A stretch of DNA of 64,000 nucleotides, taken from Stichopus chloronotus. Taxonomy: Eukaryota; Echinodermata; Holothuroidea; Aspidochirotida; Stichopodidae. The stretch is from NCBI GenBank assembly GCA_021234535.1, contig CM037849.1, positions 13,621,526-13,685,525 on the forward strand. The letters are read 5' to 3'. The position numbers were made by a program, and so were the translations under genes. Below, in pieces: positions 50,262-62,100 of this stretch. How positions within the stretch are numbered: the first letter of the stretch is position 1; every line of letters starts with the position of its first letter. The notes under the pieces are model-generated. The model was given only the letters and a program-made list of their open reading frames with translations. It was not told the origin of the DNA and ran no database searches.

Positions 50262-50356
50262 GAAATACACGTTTTCTGTCCGAAAATGCAATACGTGTTT
50301 CCAGTCTGTTGAGCCTACACGTTGTTATAAAAAAAAAATACACTTTTTCAGTCCAA
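50262..50356 (+). repeat. CAGTCCGAAAAT minisatellite, short tract
   Basis: Several decayed units containing TTTTCNGTCCGAAAATG spaced by about 30 bp. The same unit forms the arms of the inverted element at 51166-53144. Confidence 0.65.
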
Positions 50357-50472
50357 AGAAAATCAATGGGAGAGATTAAAGGGGATGTGCTACTTTTTGG
50401 CCATATCTTGCTCCAAAAAAAAAAAAAAAAATTGGCAGGAGTTTGAAAATTTCTCTAGTAAGAGGATGGGTA

Positions 50473-50925
50473 TATGGTAGCATACCCTATAAAGAAGTTG
50501 GACGTTCCTGCCCATTTTGTTCACCGTCGTTGAAAGTCCCTATCAGGGACATTTGGACAACTTTTTTAGTACTTTATCCTTTGAGATGGGTGCTTTTGTG
50601 GATTGAATATTGAAGTTGGCGAATTGAGTTAGCAAGGTGTGAAAATGGTGTTAATTGAAGCAATTATGGAAAAGTTATGGACTTTCAGCTGGCGGAACAG
50701 TATCATTCGAGGAGATGTGTGATTTGCCCCAGTGACAAGGTCTGGTACCTTGGATGGCATCTAGCGGAAAATCTAACCACTTAAGGTAAGAAAACTTGAA
50801 GAAGTCATGAATGGCCAATGTGTCAGCTTTCTAAAGAGTCTGTTGAAAACTTCTACAAGGCTTCAGAGACCACATCACGTTTTCAATGTAGTGTGTGGGG
50901 AAATTAATAGGGGTATGCTACCATA
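50473..50925. mobile_element. Possible MITE bounded by 15-bp inverted repeats
   Basis: TATGGTAGCATACCC at 50473-50487 is the exact reverse complement of GGGTATGCTACCATA at 50911-50925. They enclose 423 bp without an ORF. A target duplication is not evident and no second copy was found here, so this could be an unknown MITE or chance. Confidence 0.45.
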
Positions 50926-51165
50926 GGGTTAAGGTTACTTAGGGATTCACATTGTGGCCAGTTGACATATGTCGGAATATGAAATTTAACATCATGCAGA
51001 TAGAACTAATCAAGAGCTACATGTGAATAGCTCGGTAGGATGTCTACATTCGGTGTGAGGGCACTCTAACGTCTTGAGCTTTGTCTTGAGATTTTTGAAC
51101 ACATATGTAGAACTGTAAGTAGTACAACAGATACTCGCTGATTTCCGTCATATTGGTTTACGCCG

Positions 51166-53144
51166 TGATGACGTCATCAAAAGTGGGAATTTTAATTCTC
51201 GGGAAGGCAGTGAACTTTAGCCCTAATTCGTAAGTGTAAATCTCTGTACCTCTCCAACCTTTTCAATTTTTGTGGTATAAGTGACGTCATTCAAAATGTC
51301 GGGTGTGTCAATAAAGTTTCATGAAATTGATAAAAAAAACATAGAGTCACGTCAAAGGTCAGCATACTTTATAAAATTCATTTTCGGACTGAAAACATAT
51401 ATTTCATTTACTCACTGAACACTTGTCGAAGGCTGAAAACTTGTCGGACTGAGAGGTGGACCCCTTCTATGCCATGATCACATATACGGCATACTTCATA
51501 GACCATTTCCTTTTTCGGCAAAAACTAAAACAAGTAACATATGAATAACCCGCATAGGCTATACCTTCCACGAGTGATGGCTAGAAAGGAGTAAGTTTGT
51601 ACTGGGGATTGATCGTTTCAGGATCTGATCTTGATACCGTTAAGAAAGTCTCAGAGAACACATTGTCGCGACAACCAAATTTGAGCGTCTTAGATCAGTG
51701 TTAACATGGAATCACAGTAAACGATACCGTTGAAAGGAAGCTCTAACTGGTCGTGCTCATTGCACCACAACTGTAGAGTGACAGATTGTAAGTGGGGGGG
51801 GGGGGTAAGGCCCTGACGTATGTCATAAGTGATTCTCGAAGGTGTCGGATTTATGGTCTCCAGCTCGAAGGAGGTTATGAGGATATGTGAAACGGCAATA
51901 TCGCCCTAGTGCGTACTACAGTACGAGGGGATGAAAATTGTGGAACACTGTCTAGGTGGAGAGCCATCATGATGGGCGGGGAGCGTATAAACGACAACTC
52001 TTGGATAAATATATATTTTCGCCGGAAGTCGCCTTCAGTCTAAGGCTTCGCAAAAAAGTGTGTGTATTTCTTCGCTACATTTTTAGCCCAAATAGATCCA
52101 CTATTTTTTAACAGTTTGGGAATATACCCCTGCTCAACTCCCTGCCTCCTATGCTTATGCGTTTCTCAAAGTGCGCAAGTGACAACTTGAATCGAAATAA
52201 TACATTCCGATAACGTTATCCGTGGTGCAGTAGTGAAGACGGAACCATCGGTAGGGGAACTTGAGGTGATCAACAACTCCAGTAAAAAAATGAGGGATTA
52301 TATGTATAGTTAGCCACCGTGATCCCCCCCCCCCCCCCTCTCAGATCTACCATGTGCTCCGTGGATAAATGAAAAAGGATGCCTGCATATAATCCAATTA
52401 TATATGAGATGCTGTGCAGTGAACATTTCAAGACTGCGTTCAATACGTCTCAGAACAGTGGAAAGATGCCTTTTCCGGCCATCGATGTGACTTGTGAAGC
52501 CAAAACTTTTCTCTTACGCTAGACACCAGTCGATGGTCTTGCCACCGTTCAACCAACCCCCCTCCCCACCCACGGTGCACACACTGAGTGCCGCAGAATT
52601 AGTTCTATTTAGTTCTTGTTAAATTCAGTGTTATCATTGTATTGTATTCAGCACCGTTTAGATGTATTACTTGCAGGGGTTCCACCCTTCAGTTGGACGA
52701 GATTTCAGTCAGAAAACGAAATGCACAATTTCAGTCCGAAGAGACAAATAGAGGTTTTCAGTCCTGAATAAAAAGCACGTTTTCAGTCCTAAGATGAAAT
52801 ACGTGTTTTCAGCGCTTCAATTCGAAAGATTTTTGGTTCGAAATAAAACGCAAGTTTTCAGACCGAAAATAAAATATCGTTCTGAACTCAATACACACGT
52901 TTTCAGTCCGAAAGTGAAACACGCGTTTCAGTCCGAAAATGAATTTTTTGAAGGTAGGTGGCCTTTGACCTCTCTGTCAATGGTCTTTTAACACACCCAG
53001 TATTGCGGATGAAATCGCTTCAGTACAACAAAATTTGGAAAGGTACAAGAGGTACAGTGGATCACGCTACACTTAAGATATATTAGGAATCTAGACCACT
53101 GACTTAGCGAGAATTAAATACTTCCGCTTTTGATGACGTCATCA
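51166..53144. mobile_element. Foldback-like element with long inverted arms
   Basis: Both ends are the same 14-bp palindrome TGATGACGTCATCA (51166-51179 and 53131-53144). The left arm 51166-51445 matches the reverse complement of the right arm 52695-53144 with gaps: GAGAATTAA next to the ends, then a GAGGTACAG-type block, an ACACACCC block, CCTTTGAC, and innermost the CAGTCCGAAAATGAATTTT minisatellite. The right arm has more minisatellite units (52703-52943) than the left (51384-51445). The middle (51446-52690) is non-coding. The architecture fits Foldback-type DNA elements. Two separate MITE copies in opposite orientation is the alternative. Confidence 0.65.
52703..52943 (+). repeat. CAGTCCGAAAATGAAA minisatellite, main tract
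   Basis: About eight units of roughly 28-32 bp, each with a TTTCAGTCCGAAAATGAAA-like core and an ACACG-like spacer. The core is itself partly self-complementary (TTTTC...GAAAA). Confidence 0.85.
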
Positions 53145-53243
53145 TTGTATAAGACCAAATGACTGAAAAACCAGAATGTAATGAAAGGAAACTTTTTAAC
53201 TGGAGGAGGGACCGACGGGCTTGCGAGAGTTCACCCACACACC

Positions 53244-53259
53244 GACACACACACACACA

Positions 53260-53292
<33 letters not shown>
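53244..53292. repeat. (CA)n microsatellite
   Basis: CA dinucleotide run with one CCC interruption; Val-Cys runs on the minus strand are artefacts. Confidence 0.95.
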
Positions 53293-53299
53293 CGTGAGT

Positions 53300-54515
53300 T
53301 GACTCGCGCCCCTCCCCAATTGTAAGTACTCCAAGAGTAAAGGAAAGAGAATGCATAATTGAGTATGATTCTTGTATATCATCTCATCCCATCTTATTAA
53401 AGTTTTTCATAAATTTCTTGTTTTCTCATTGATTGAGAAAGGACACTGGGGGGGAGGTGAAACTTTCTTGTATGTTCATCGGCAACCAACGGTGACGCTT
53501 CGAGATCACTAATAATGGAATTGTACGGAAGGGACATTGCAAAAAATGAACCATCTCGGCAAAAATGACAATTTTCGTAAAATTGATATTTTGAAGATTT
53601 AATGATCATGATCTCGATCGTCAAAAAGACAAGAATCTAAAAATTGCCATTTTACCGAGTTGAAACTTCTCGTCAAAATGGTTTAGTTCCATGTTGCCCG
53701 ACTGATCAAAATGGCAAAATTTAGAAAATTGCCACTTTTATCCGATGTATAGCATTGTATAGCATTTGAGGGACAGCTTGTCGCCACTAATCTCAAACCA
53801 GTGGGCAGAAGGGGTGGCGGAAGCAGCTAGTTGGGGAATACCTATTGCAGTGATTCGGAGTAATTTTTAAAGGTAAAATGTACACAATCAAAACTTCCTA
53901 GTCACACATGTTGCATCATTTTGCCGCGCACCTCAGTATTATTTAGAAATTAATTGAAAAAAAAAAAGAAATTGAAAAGAAGTGGAACGCTTCCCTTTTC
54001 AAGTAGGGAAATGGAAATTATCAGGGAAATGGAAAGGCCTACTTAGTTTACAAAATTTGCCCCCATGCTGGATCCCACCAGGAGAGGAGATGACTAATTC
54101 GTCCCCCCCCCCCCCTTCTAACTTTTTGTAACATGAAACTGTGAAAAAATCAATCTACATTAATCACAGGGGAAGTATAAATTTTCTATAACTAGTGTTC
54201 TAAAAAAAAAATGCTGAAATTAGCAAGATGGAAAGAGAAGAGCTGGAAAGTGTCATTTCCTGCAATCTGAGAGGTTTTCTTTTTATCAAAATCTTTTCGA
54301 GAAACTAGCGTTAACCAATGGAGGTGCTCCGTTCTAAATCAAGTGAACTCTTATGAGGTCCATGTAGATAAAGCATACGTCTCTGATGGATTCAAATTAC
54401 TGCTAAAGGGCCCCACTTTAACTCTTTGCCCAAAGTCTGCTTACGCCAATGGGGACAAAACGGGAGAGGAGGGGGGGTAACACTCTAACATGAGCTCCTT
54501 AAAGACGGCCGGGGC
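53300..54515. other. Non-coding stretch, no gene recognised
   Basis: AT-rich with a repeated AAAATTGCCA/CAAAATGGCAAAAT motif near 53560-53730 and a poly-C tract at about 54103-54116. No coding signal. Confidence 0.4.
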
Positions 54516-54519
54516 CATG

Positions 54520-54665
54520 ATTTTGCACTTACGACCACTAAGGGGCCTACACATGGGCCAGTCCAGAACCACGGTGTCCATATGGGACAATTGCCCACTT
54601 GAACCCCAGAGACACCGCATATATGGGTTAACTGGGCTGACCCTCGTCGATATGGGGTCCATGTT
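54520..54665 (-). mobile_element. CCCATATGGG-rich element, partial copy 2
   Basis: Its reverse complement carries GGGCAATTGTCCCATAT, then GGTTCTGGACTGGCCCAT, and ends with GTGCAAAATCATGG, in the same order as positions 32966-33070. Only about one half of the palindrome seen in copy 1 is present, plus a diverged end. Confidence 0.65.
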
Positions 54666-54669
54666 CAGT

Positions 54670-57240
54670 CAAAAAATATGTGTCAAGTGTATCAGAAATG
54701 AATCATGGAATCGGATACGTAATTCAATTATGATTGTCGTGCCATCTCAGCCCATCTGAAATGTATTACTATCTTTTACAGATTGACTTTTTCTCACTAA
54801 TGCGAAACAACCGAGCTCCCTATTTGAAGACTGGGTACCGGTCTTACAGCTTAGAACACACGGCAAGTGCCTTTTACGGTCATTTTTTGGGGGGGAGGGG
54901 GGAAAAGCCCAACGTTTTGTTATATCCATCGCCCCAACTTATCGTGGCGCTCCGCTTAGGTAGTCCATAAAATAATGAATCTTCTTAGTAGAGGTGTCCC
55001 CGCCCCCCCGGCCAGGATTTTTTCACCAGGACACTTAACCTGCGTCACTTCAGGAGGAGAGAATTAGGTTAGTCCCCCCCCCCCTCCCGGCCCATCGCTT
55101 TGTATAACAAATGGACCCCCATCCTTACACCTGTAACACTGCCTATAGGAGGAACCCTCTCGGAAATCGTACGCGAAGAGCCCTCGACACCTGCAAGAAA
55201 AATCTGCAAAGGTGGTGAATACAACCCAGGAGGCTGCAAGTCGTGGCTGCTAGGTTCAAACTAACTTAGTTGCATCGTCTGCTCGTACCGCGATATCGTT
55301 GTTGCTGCTTGACAACGCAATAAGGACCTAGCCTTTGACAATGTAGCTGGTTTCCGGTGTGTGAATCACTCCGTGAACCGAGGCAATGCTGGACATGGAC
55401 CCATTGACCTGATAATGGTGTAATCAAACAGAAGGTATTCTTTATTAGCTCACAGAGGGCCATGGTTCATTCGATAACTTCACACGGTCCATTGAGCATT
55501 ATCATAATGCATAACCTGTAGGCTATTAGTTAGCTTCCTTGAATCATTGTGCTTTTGTAGCATACGATTCAGTTACCAAGTTGGTACATGGCAGACCTAT
55601 CCATCTGTTTACGTTCAATTTCAAGATGTTAAATGTGGTGTGAGTGTGACTGAGACAATGCTGTTTTGTTACTGTTACATGAAGTACAATAACTTGTGAA
55701 CGATGAGATGTTTGTGAATCGGGACAGCCAGGCCTGGCAAGGTAACTCGAGGGAAAAGAAGTGTACGTCAACTCAGTCTGCACTACAGTAAGTGTGTACA
55801 GGTACGACCTCTTGGTAAGAAATCAACTCGGACTTAGCTGCTTAGGAGTTAGGGCCTATCATTTGTTGATGATCTGTAACTATCCTGAGTAATTGTACAT
55901 TAGGTGGTGAGTCAAGGCCAACTCTAGTTTAGGCCAAGTAATTGGACTAGTGTTGCCCTGCTGTATATGTGTTACATTGGCCTGTGAAGCTTTATCAAAA
56001 ATGGTTAACTTTTTCTACTGTAGGTTGGTAGGCTATCTATGCTAATGTAATACTCATCACTATGTTCATCAAAGTAACAAGGAGCTACGTGCTATGAAAG
56101 AAATATGTCAATGTGGTTAAAGTAACTGCAGTGCATAAATCTATAGCCTAGGGTATACACATTCTACTCAGCATGTTGTGTTCAGTAAATTGTTGTCTAC
56201 CTTATTTTGAGCCTAAACTACTGTCACTGGCCTTTTGCCATATAGTAATGTTACTGCAGCCATGCACGCCATTTTTATGTTTTCCTGAGCCGAGGAATCT
56301 GTATCACCCAGACTGGAAAGCTTGCAAAATGTGCAGGGAATCTGTATCCTTTTTACACGGCTGGACAATAATTCTGAAATCATTCGCACACAGCAAACTT
56401 AGTTCATCCACGATCAACACGGTGTAGGATCCTTAATGAGTCTTCAGGCTTTCTGATCCTCAAAGATTCAAATTCAAAGTAATGATGATCTAAATTAGTC
56501 CTTTCAGTTTGATTCTTGTAAAAAGTGCAGTGCTTTTTTAACTTTTAGCAGTCTCCAATATTGTTTAATGCAGGCTTCTTGCCTTTCTGTTTAGTTAGTA
56601 TGTCTCTGCACCAAAGTGACAAAAATATCCCCCCAAGGTAACATGACCTCTGTAGTAATAATGATCCACTTGTTGGTGAATGAATGAGAGAGAGAAATGA
56701 GCCTACTGTACTTCAGAGCATGTGTGCTTTCTGTCAACAGAGGCTGCTTCCACCTCCACTTCAGTCAAAATGTGTTATTTTACTAGAGGGGGGGGGGTCT
56801 AAGGAATCTTAAACAGCAAGAAATCATGGGTTGAAGATTTGCAAGGTAGGACAGATCACTAGCCATCTCAGATATTTCATCCCAGTCACTAGGTATTTAC
56901 TGTATGATTTCTTACATCAATCGTTCTTAAAGCGTATCTCCTTTCTTTAGCCCGAGTTTCCGTTGTGTGCTCTTCCAGATAGAAAACTTACAAGTTCTGT
57001 ACATGCAGAATTAAGTTTGCTAACTTCAGTGTCATTTTACATAGTATGGGGCCTTCATGCTTAAAATTGTGTGTAAAAATAATGGCGAAATAGAAAACAT
57101 TGGAAAGAATTTCAAAAGACTTACGAAAACTAACCAAATATGCAATAAAACAATTGGAATGCATACAATATACTGTATATTCTAGCCAAGCAGATTTCAG
57201 AAAAATATCGTGTTATGTAGTGCAATACATTTAAATAATA
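54670..57240. other. Non-coding; texture changes near 55.5 kb
   Basis: The first part has poly-C/G tracts; after about 55500 these become rare. Donor-like GTAAGT at 55788 follows an ACA and could end a 5' UTR exon of the gene that continues at 57263, but no promoter is recognisable. No coding open frame is supported. Confidence 0.35.
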
Positions 57241-57262
57241 AATGTTTTTCCATGATCCATAG

Positions 57263-57338
57263 ACGATGTCTACCTGTGTCAATGATGAGATTGACAGACA
57301 GACAGAATTGGTCGCAGATTCGCAATTTACTGCACAAG
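57263..57338 (+). CDS. Predicted initiator exon of an acidic protein gene
   Basis: Acceptor CCATAG at 57257-57262, then ATG at 57266 and 24 codons beginning MSTCVNDEIDRQTE, then donor CAAG with GTAGGC at 57339. It ends in phase 1, the phase required by the exon at 58286. No stop interrupts the frame. It has no domain by itself. The A/G context before the ATG (ACG) is acceptable. Confidence rests on the phase match and the continuous acidic/polar composition across the junction. Confidence 0.55.
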
Positions 57339-58285
57339 GTAGGCTGCACATGATAAAATGAATTTAAAAGCATTTAATTATTTTGTAAATCTTGGGGTGT
57401 TTTCAAAAGTGTGTACACTGCATGACTATGCACCAGGATACAGTACTAACACTGCAATGTGAATTTGGCAGACTTCTCTTCATCTTGCATCTTGTTACAT
57501 CAGTTTTGTTACATCAATGTTGTTCAATCAGCTTGATGTTTGGTAAGTTGAAATTGTTCCAATGTTTGAGTTGGACCATTTTATGTACAGTACACTACAG
57601 TAAAGTGCTGTTCAAACATTCCAGTTACAGTGGTATGGTATTTACTTAAACTTACTGCTGGTACAGTAGTAGATACTGTAAGACAGAATGTACAATTACT
57701 ATGCTTTTCTATCTAAACATAATTTTTGTGATGCCACAGCAATATGGTTCGGACACATCTCTGCTTGAATGGAAATGTATTTCAGTGTACAGTCCTACTG
57801 AAGTTTAAATATTTACAGCACTGAAAGTTGCAGGACCGGATAAACCATTGAGAATAGTAATGTGCTGTCACATGTATGTTGAACTAATTTTTAATCTCAA
57901 CATGGAGTCAAAATGTAACTTTGATCACAGAAACACTGGATAAGTTTCTGTGCTGTATTCAACCATGTGTCTGCCTAAAATTTGGTCATTTAAGGATCAC
58001 ATCTGTGTGGATGGATCGATTAAGTGTTGAGCCACAGAAGGTAGCTACACTAGCCCCATACAGGCCCTTGGAGATTATATGTCACATACTGACCTATGAA
58101 CAAAAACATGCAGTCACTTAAACAACTGGATGGACAGTTATTGAAATTCACTTTTAGTAAAAATCTTAATTGTTCTTTGTACTTTACGCACTGCACATTC
58201 CCTGTGACATATATATACACTTGTCAATGGAGTGTTACCTCATCAGTGTGCTAGACCAGCTCAAATATTTTTCTTTGGTGAGTAG

Positions 58286-58510
58286 ACTTTGGGGTGATCA
58301 TCAAGGAAGAGCCAGAGGACAGTGGATATGAAAGAGTTCTGGATGGTGAAGACGATGACGATGATGATGATGATGATAGTGATGATAACACCATCTACAC
58401 CGGCGAATTGGCCGATGAAGTCGACGATCTACCCACAAGAACAAAGACTGGAGATGACCATTGTACAGAAGCCAAAGACTCGTCGACTGCTTTGGTCGAA
58501 GACGATGGAG
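58286..58510 (+). CDS. Internal coding exon with IKEEPE motif and poly-Asp
   Basis: A 225-bp exon, phase 1 at both ends. The acceptor AGTAG ends at 58285 and the donor GAG with GTAAGT begins at 58511 (near-perfect consensus). The translation opens FGVIIKEEPEDSGYERV, then nine aspartates from a GAT microsatellite, then a hydrophilic Asp/Glu/Thr-rich segment to EDDG. IKEEPE fits the SUMO-acceptor pattern (hydrophobic-K-x-E) common in nuclear transcription regulators. No DNA-binding domain is seen in the exons found, so the nuclear role is inference. Joined to 57263-57338 it restores a codon (G+AC, Asp) without a stop. Confidence 0.68.
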
Positions 58511-58943
58511 GTAAGTGAAATGTGCTTCAGGGGATAATCAGGATTATAAAAGTGGCAGTGTATAGAAGAGCTCTGGTCTGTCTCTGTTACAGGGCAGTCG
58601 CTCCTCTCAAACGAAACACGGACATGCTCACAGAAAAAACACTTGTAGCATGCACGTTAGTGCTTGCTGACTTGTGGGATTTAAAGCAAAGCACTAGACA
58701 ATGTAGGCTGATGACATTTTACATAAGTGTCTGTATGTCTGTGTATGTTGCAGGTGTGTGCTTAGCTCCATGTTTGGCAGAATGATTCCAGTATGTGGGA
58801 ACAAGTTTTATATCTTTCACGTTTTCTCACTGCATGTATTGTTATTTTGCAAATCTTACCATCGTATGGTCTCATGGAGAAAATGTTAATAATTCATAGT
58901 ATCACCTAACATTCATCATACGTTACTGTACATCTATTTACAG

Positions 58944-59035
58944 AACAAGCAGGTTCAGGAAATGCGATTCTGTGCAGAGGAAGCTGGCCTTTACCAGCCA
59001 ACAATGCACCATACTTATGTGTGATTGTGAGCTAG
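58944..59035 (+). CDS. Possible terminal exon of the acidic protein gene
   Basis: Acceptor ATCTATTTACAG ends at 58943. The exon begins with two bases completing a phase-1 codon (G+AA, Glu), runs 29 codons (EQAGSGNAILCRGSW and onward) and stops at TAG 59033-59035. AATAAA follows at about 59174, in an A-rich stretch, and could be the poly(A) signal. The model gives a protein of about 130 residues. Alternatively GTGAGC at 59027 is a donor and the gene continues, or this exon belongs to a minor transcript. Confidence 0.42.
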
Positions 59036-59179
59036 TGCAAGGGGAAAATCCCCCGAGTATGTTAAGAGCAACAAAAGCGCAACATGTAATCCCAGTGGCG
59101 TATCCACAGAGGGTTGGGTACTCAACCCCCCCCCCCACAACCCAAGTGACAAGAAAGTTCACATGCAAAGTTGAATAAA

Positions 59180-62100
59180 AAAAAGAAAAATGTCCAGAGG
59201 TTCTAATTAGAAATTGTCCAGGAGGGTGTTGCTCTATTTCCCATGACCAGCACACCCTCGAATATGACATACATGGCCTCACAGAAGCTATTTTAAATGC
59301 CTAAAATCACAGATTTCATGATCACACCCTGGCAACACCTCTCTTTTTGCCCCTGTGTAAGTGGCAACTGCATATCACCCTAGGTCAGGACAAACCTTAC
59401 CCTTATGAAAGGAATGTTCCTTCAAAGTGCATGTGTACCCTCTGGGTGTTACTGTTTATGTAAATTTAACATTTTTGCCATATAGAATGCTACAAATTAA
59501 GGTAGAAATTTTGATGTAACTACTACAGTGTTACATGATGATAGCATGGATTTGCTCAAAGAGAGAAACTACTGCATTTTTCAAAACAGATTGCCTCACG
59601 GCATGTGACCCAATAAACAACTTGACACACCCTTTGAGAATACTTCTTATCCTACCAGGTGCAAAGATTATTTAAGGTTAGTCCCTCCACTGTTGGGTCA
59701 TATAGGGTCTATGGGGTCTTATATTGTGATTGAGGTCATGGTTGGTTTCACAAAATAGCCGCTTCCTGTAGACATTATCCAGCTTAAAGAGTTTGTCTAG
59801 CTAAGCAGTGTGACGTATTAGGGCTGCACTTGTATAGTAAACTCTACTGTAGTGGGAACTCATATGACATCCCTAACAACATTCCTCATCATGCCAGCTT
59901 GCACAGCTTGTTTTTGTCACTGACTCATCTCAAACAAGGACTTTGTTCATTTAACCACAGGAGGAGAAATTTGCTGCAGAGATTATCCTTAGGTAAATAA
60001 ATGGTCAATCACAAGGGTGTGTGGATTCAGAGGCACTGCTGTAATAACCTCATTGTTAAGATTCATCCAGGCATGTGATCCTGTCCAACACTATTGAGAT
60101 TTGCATCTTTTATCTGAGCCTGGTCTAAGCACAGGGAATGACCATGTGCAGAGAAAGATATATATAACAAATCAATCAGGTTTACTGGAGCAGAAAGTCT
60201 CTCTTCCCCTGAACCCCTACCCCAGTCTGCTACTGGCAGGTCAGGAAAAAACAACCAATGGACATTTGCTCCAATGCACATTCTGATCGCATGTCTAAAT
60301 TGTTCCAAGGGTAAACTGTACCCCTCAGTACTGTATTCCTGCAGTAATCTCTCTTTTTTACACAGAACATGTTTATGTACTGTACAGTATGTAAGGTAAA
60401 GGTGATAAATTGTACAGTACTTATTGTAGGAGATACTGCCTTGTTAATCATGCTCTACAGAACAAGGGAAGCATCTGTCTTGTCTCCCATTTTCACATGT
60501 CTTTGTCGCTTTAATGTCAATACTTGCCCATAGGAAATGCTGTATGTAGCTGCTTAAAATTAAGAAGAATGATTTTAACTCACCAGAGCAAGGTTGCATT
60601 GTAGTCGCAGTTGCAAGACTGTACAGCAGTAAGACATTCTTTGGTGCCCTTGATACCATAAGTGTGTGAAATAACTGTAACCTCCATTTGTTCAACCTAT
60701 AACATGGCATAATGAAGGATTCTTGTAGGAAAATATAGTGAAGGTCATTTGTGTAAGTTAATGTAGTATAAATTCTGCCCAAGACTTTTTTTTGAAGAAT
60801 AGAGCTAAACTGTTGAAAATATTGGGAAACCAGTCAAGCAAAAATAAATTGCAAAATTTGCATTATCATCAGTTGAACTGGAAGTAGAGACTATTAATAG
60901 ACAATATTACCAGTAGGCATACATTTTTACAGACTTGCACATATTGCAACCATGCAATGATATATGGGAGTACAGACTGATTGCAAATAACAAATGACAA
61001 AGAGTTTCGCTGAAATTTGGAGGACGTCCTTCCCAACCAGATATATACTGTGCTGTACATTATGTGCATTTGCTTCTACATTTCTGCCTGTTAAAACCTC
61101 CTCATGTGTAGGAGTCTGCAACAATAACATTGTAAAAAAGAAAGGGTTTTTTTTTTTTTTTTTGTATTTTGATTTCAATTTTTTTTTTTTTTTTTTTTGC
61201 CTTTTGTAAACATTTATTCAAATCACATTTTAAGGCTAGGCATATGTACAAGGAGGAACAGAAGTAAGAATCAAGCACAGATGTAAAAAATGTCTTAAGA
61301 GGAACTCAGATGAAACTCTACTGTACGGTATATATGCGTCTCCCTTTAGCTGAGACTGAGTGAAAAGCTAGTTTGGAACCCTCCATAACAGATTTCATGT
61401 GTCAACACAATCTTTGCTTTATTCACCTTGTGTGTACTCAAGCAGTAAGGATTATCTACTGCTGGGCAGGTAGAAACAGGGTGCAAAGTGCAAGGAAGAA
61501 ACCACAGGACATGGAAGTCACTGAATTGTCCCTGCCAGGTGAGGGAGGGGAGGAGGGCGTACAGTAAAAGGCATTTGTATCGCATTTGTAGTAAAGTTCT
61601 CCTAAAAACAAAATGCATGTACAAAAGATACAACACTTTTATTTTTTCGTACTTTTGTTATTGTGTCACAGGACTGATTTTAAGCTCATTGATAGTTGTC
61701 ATACAGTAGGGCTGTTTGGTCAGTGGATACATACTCTGCAGAAAATAGATCTACAGTACATACTGCACAGTCCTGACAGGTGGGATTAATAACAGCAGAA
61801 TGTGGTACAGTACTACACTACTGCTTGTATTCTGAATGTCCACAGCTCACTACATTATATTCCTTTTTTACCCCTCTTCCTCTGTGTAAATGTTTATCGG
61901 AGTCTCCTTCTAATAGTATTGACAGAGAGACACGTAAAGTAAGAATCATGCAGAAGTGAAAAAGAAATGACTCAGGGGGAACTCAGAGGAAGCTCCGTGG
62001 AGCTTGTGTGCTCTCAGTGTGGTGAACACTGTTAAGAATTTCTCTGATGTATTTACTGCAATGTCAACTACTGTTTACTACACACAGAGCCAGCCATGGT

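Noticed and set aside
59961..59992. 32-bp exon-like segment with acceptor and GTAAAT donor
   Set aside because: Does not join the acidic protein exons in phase unless an alternative donor at 59027 is assumed; the donor is weak.
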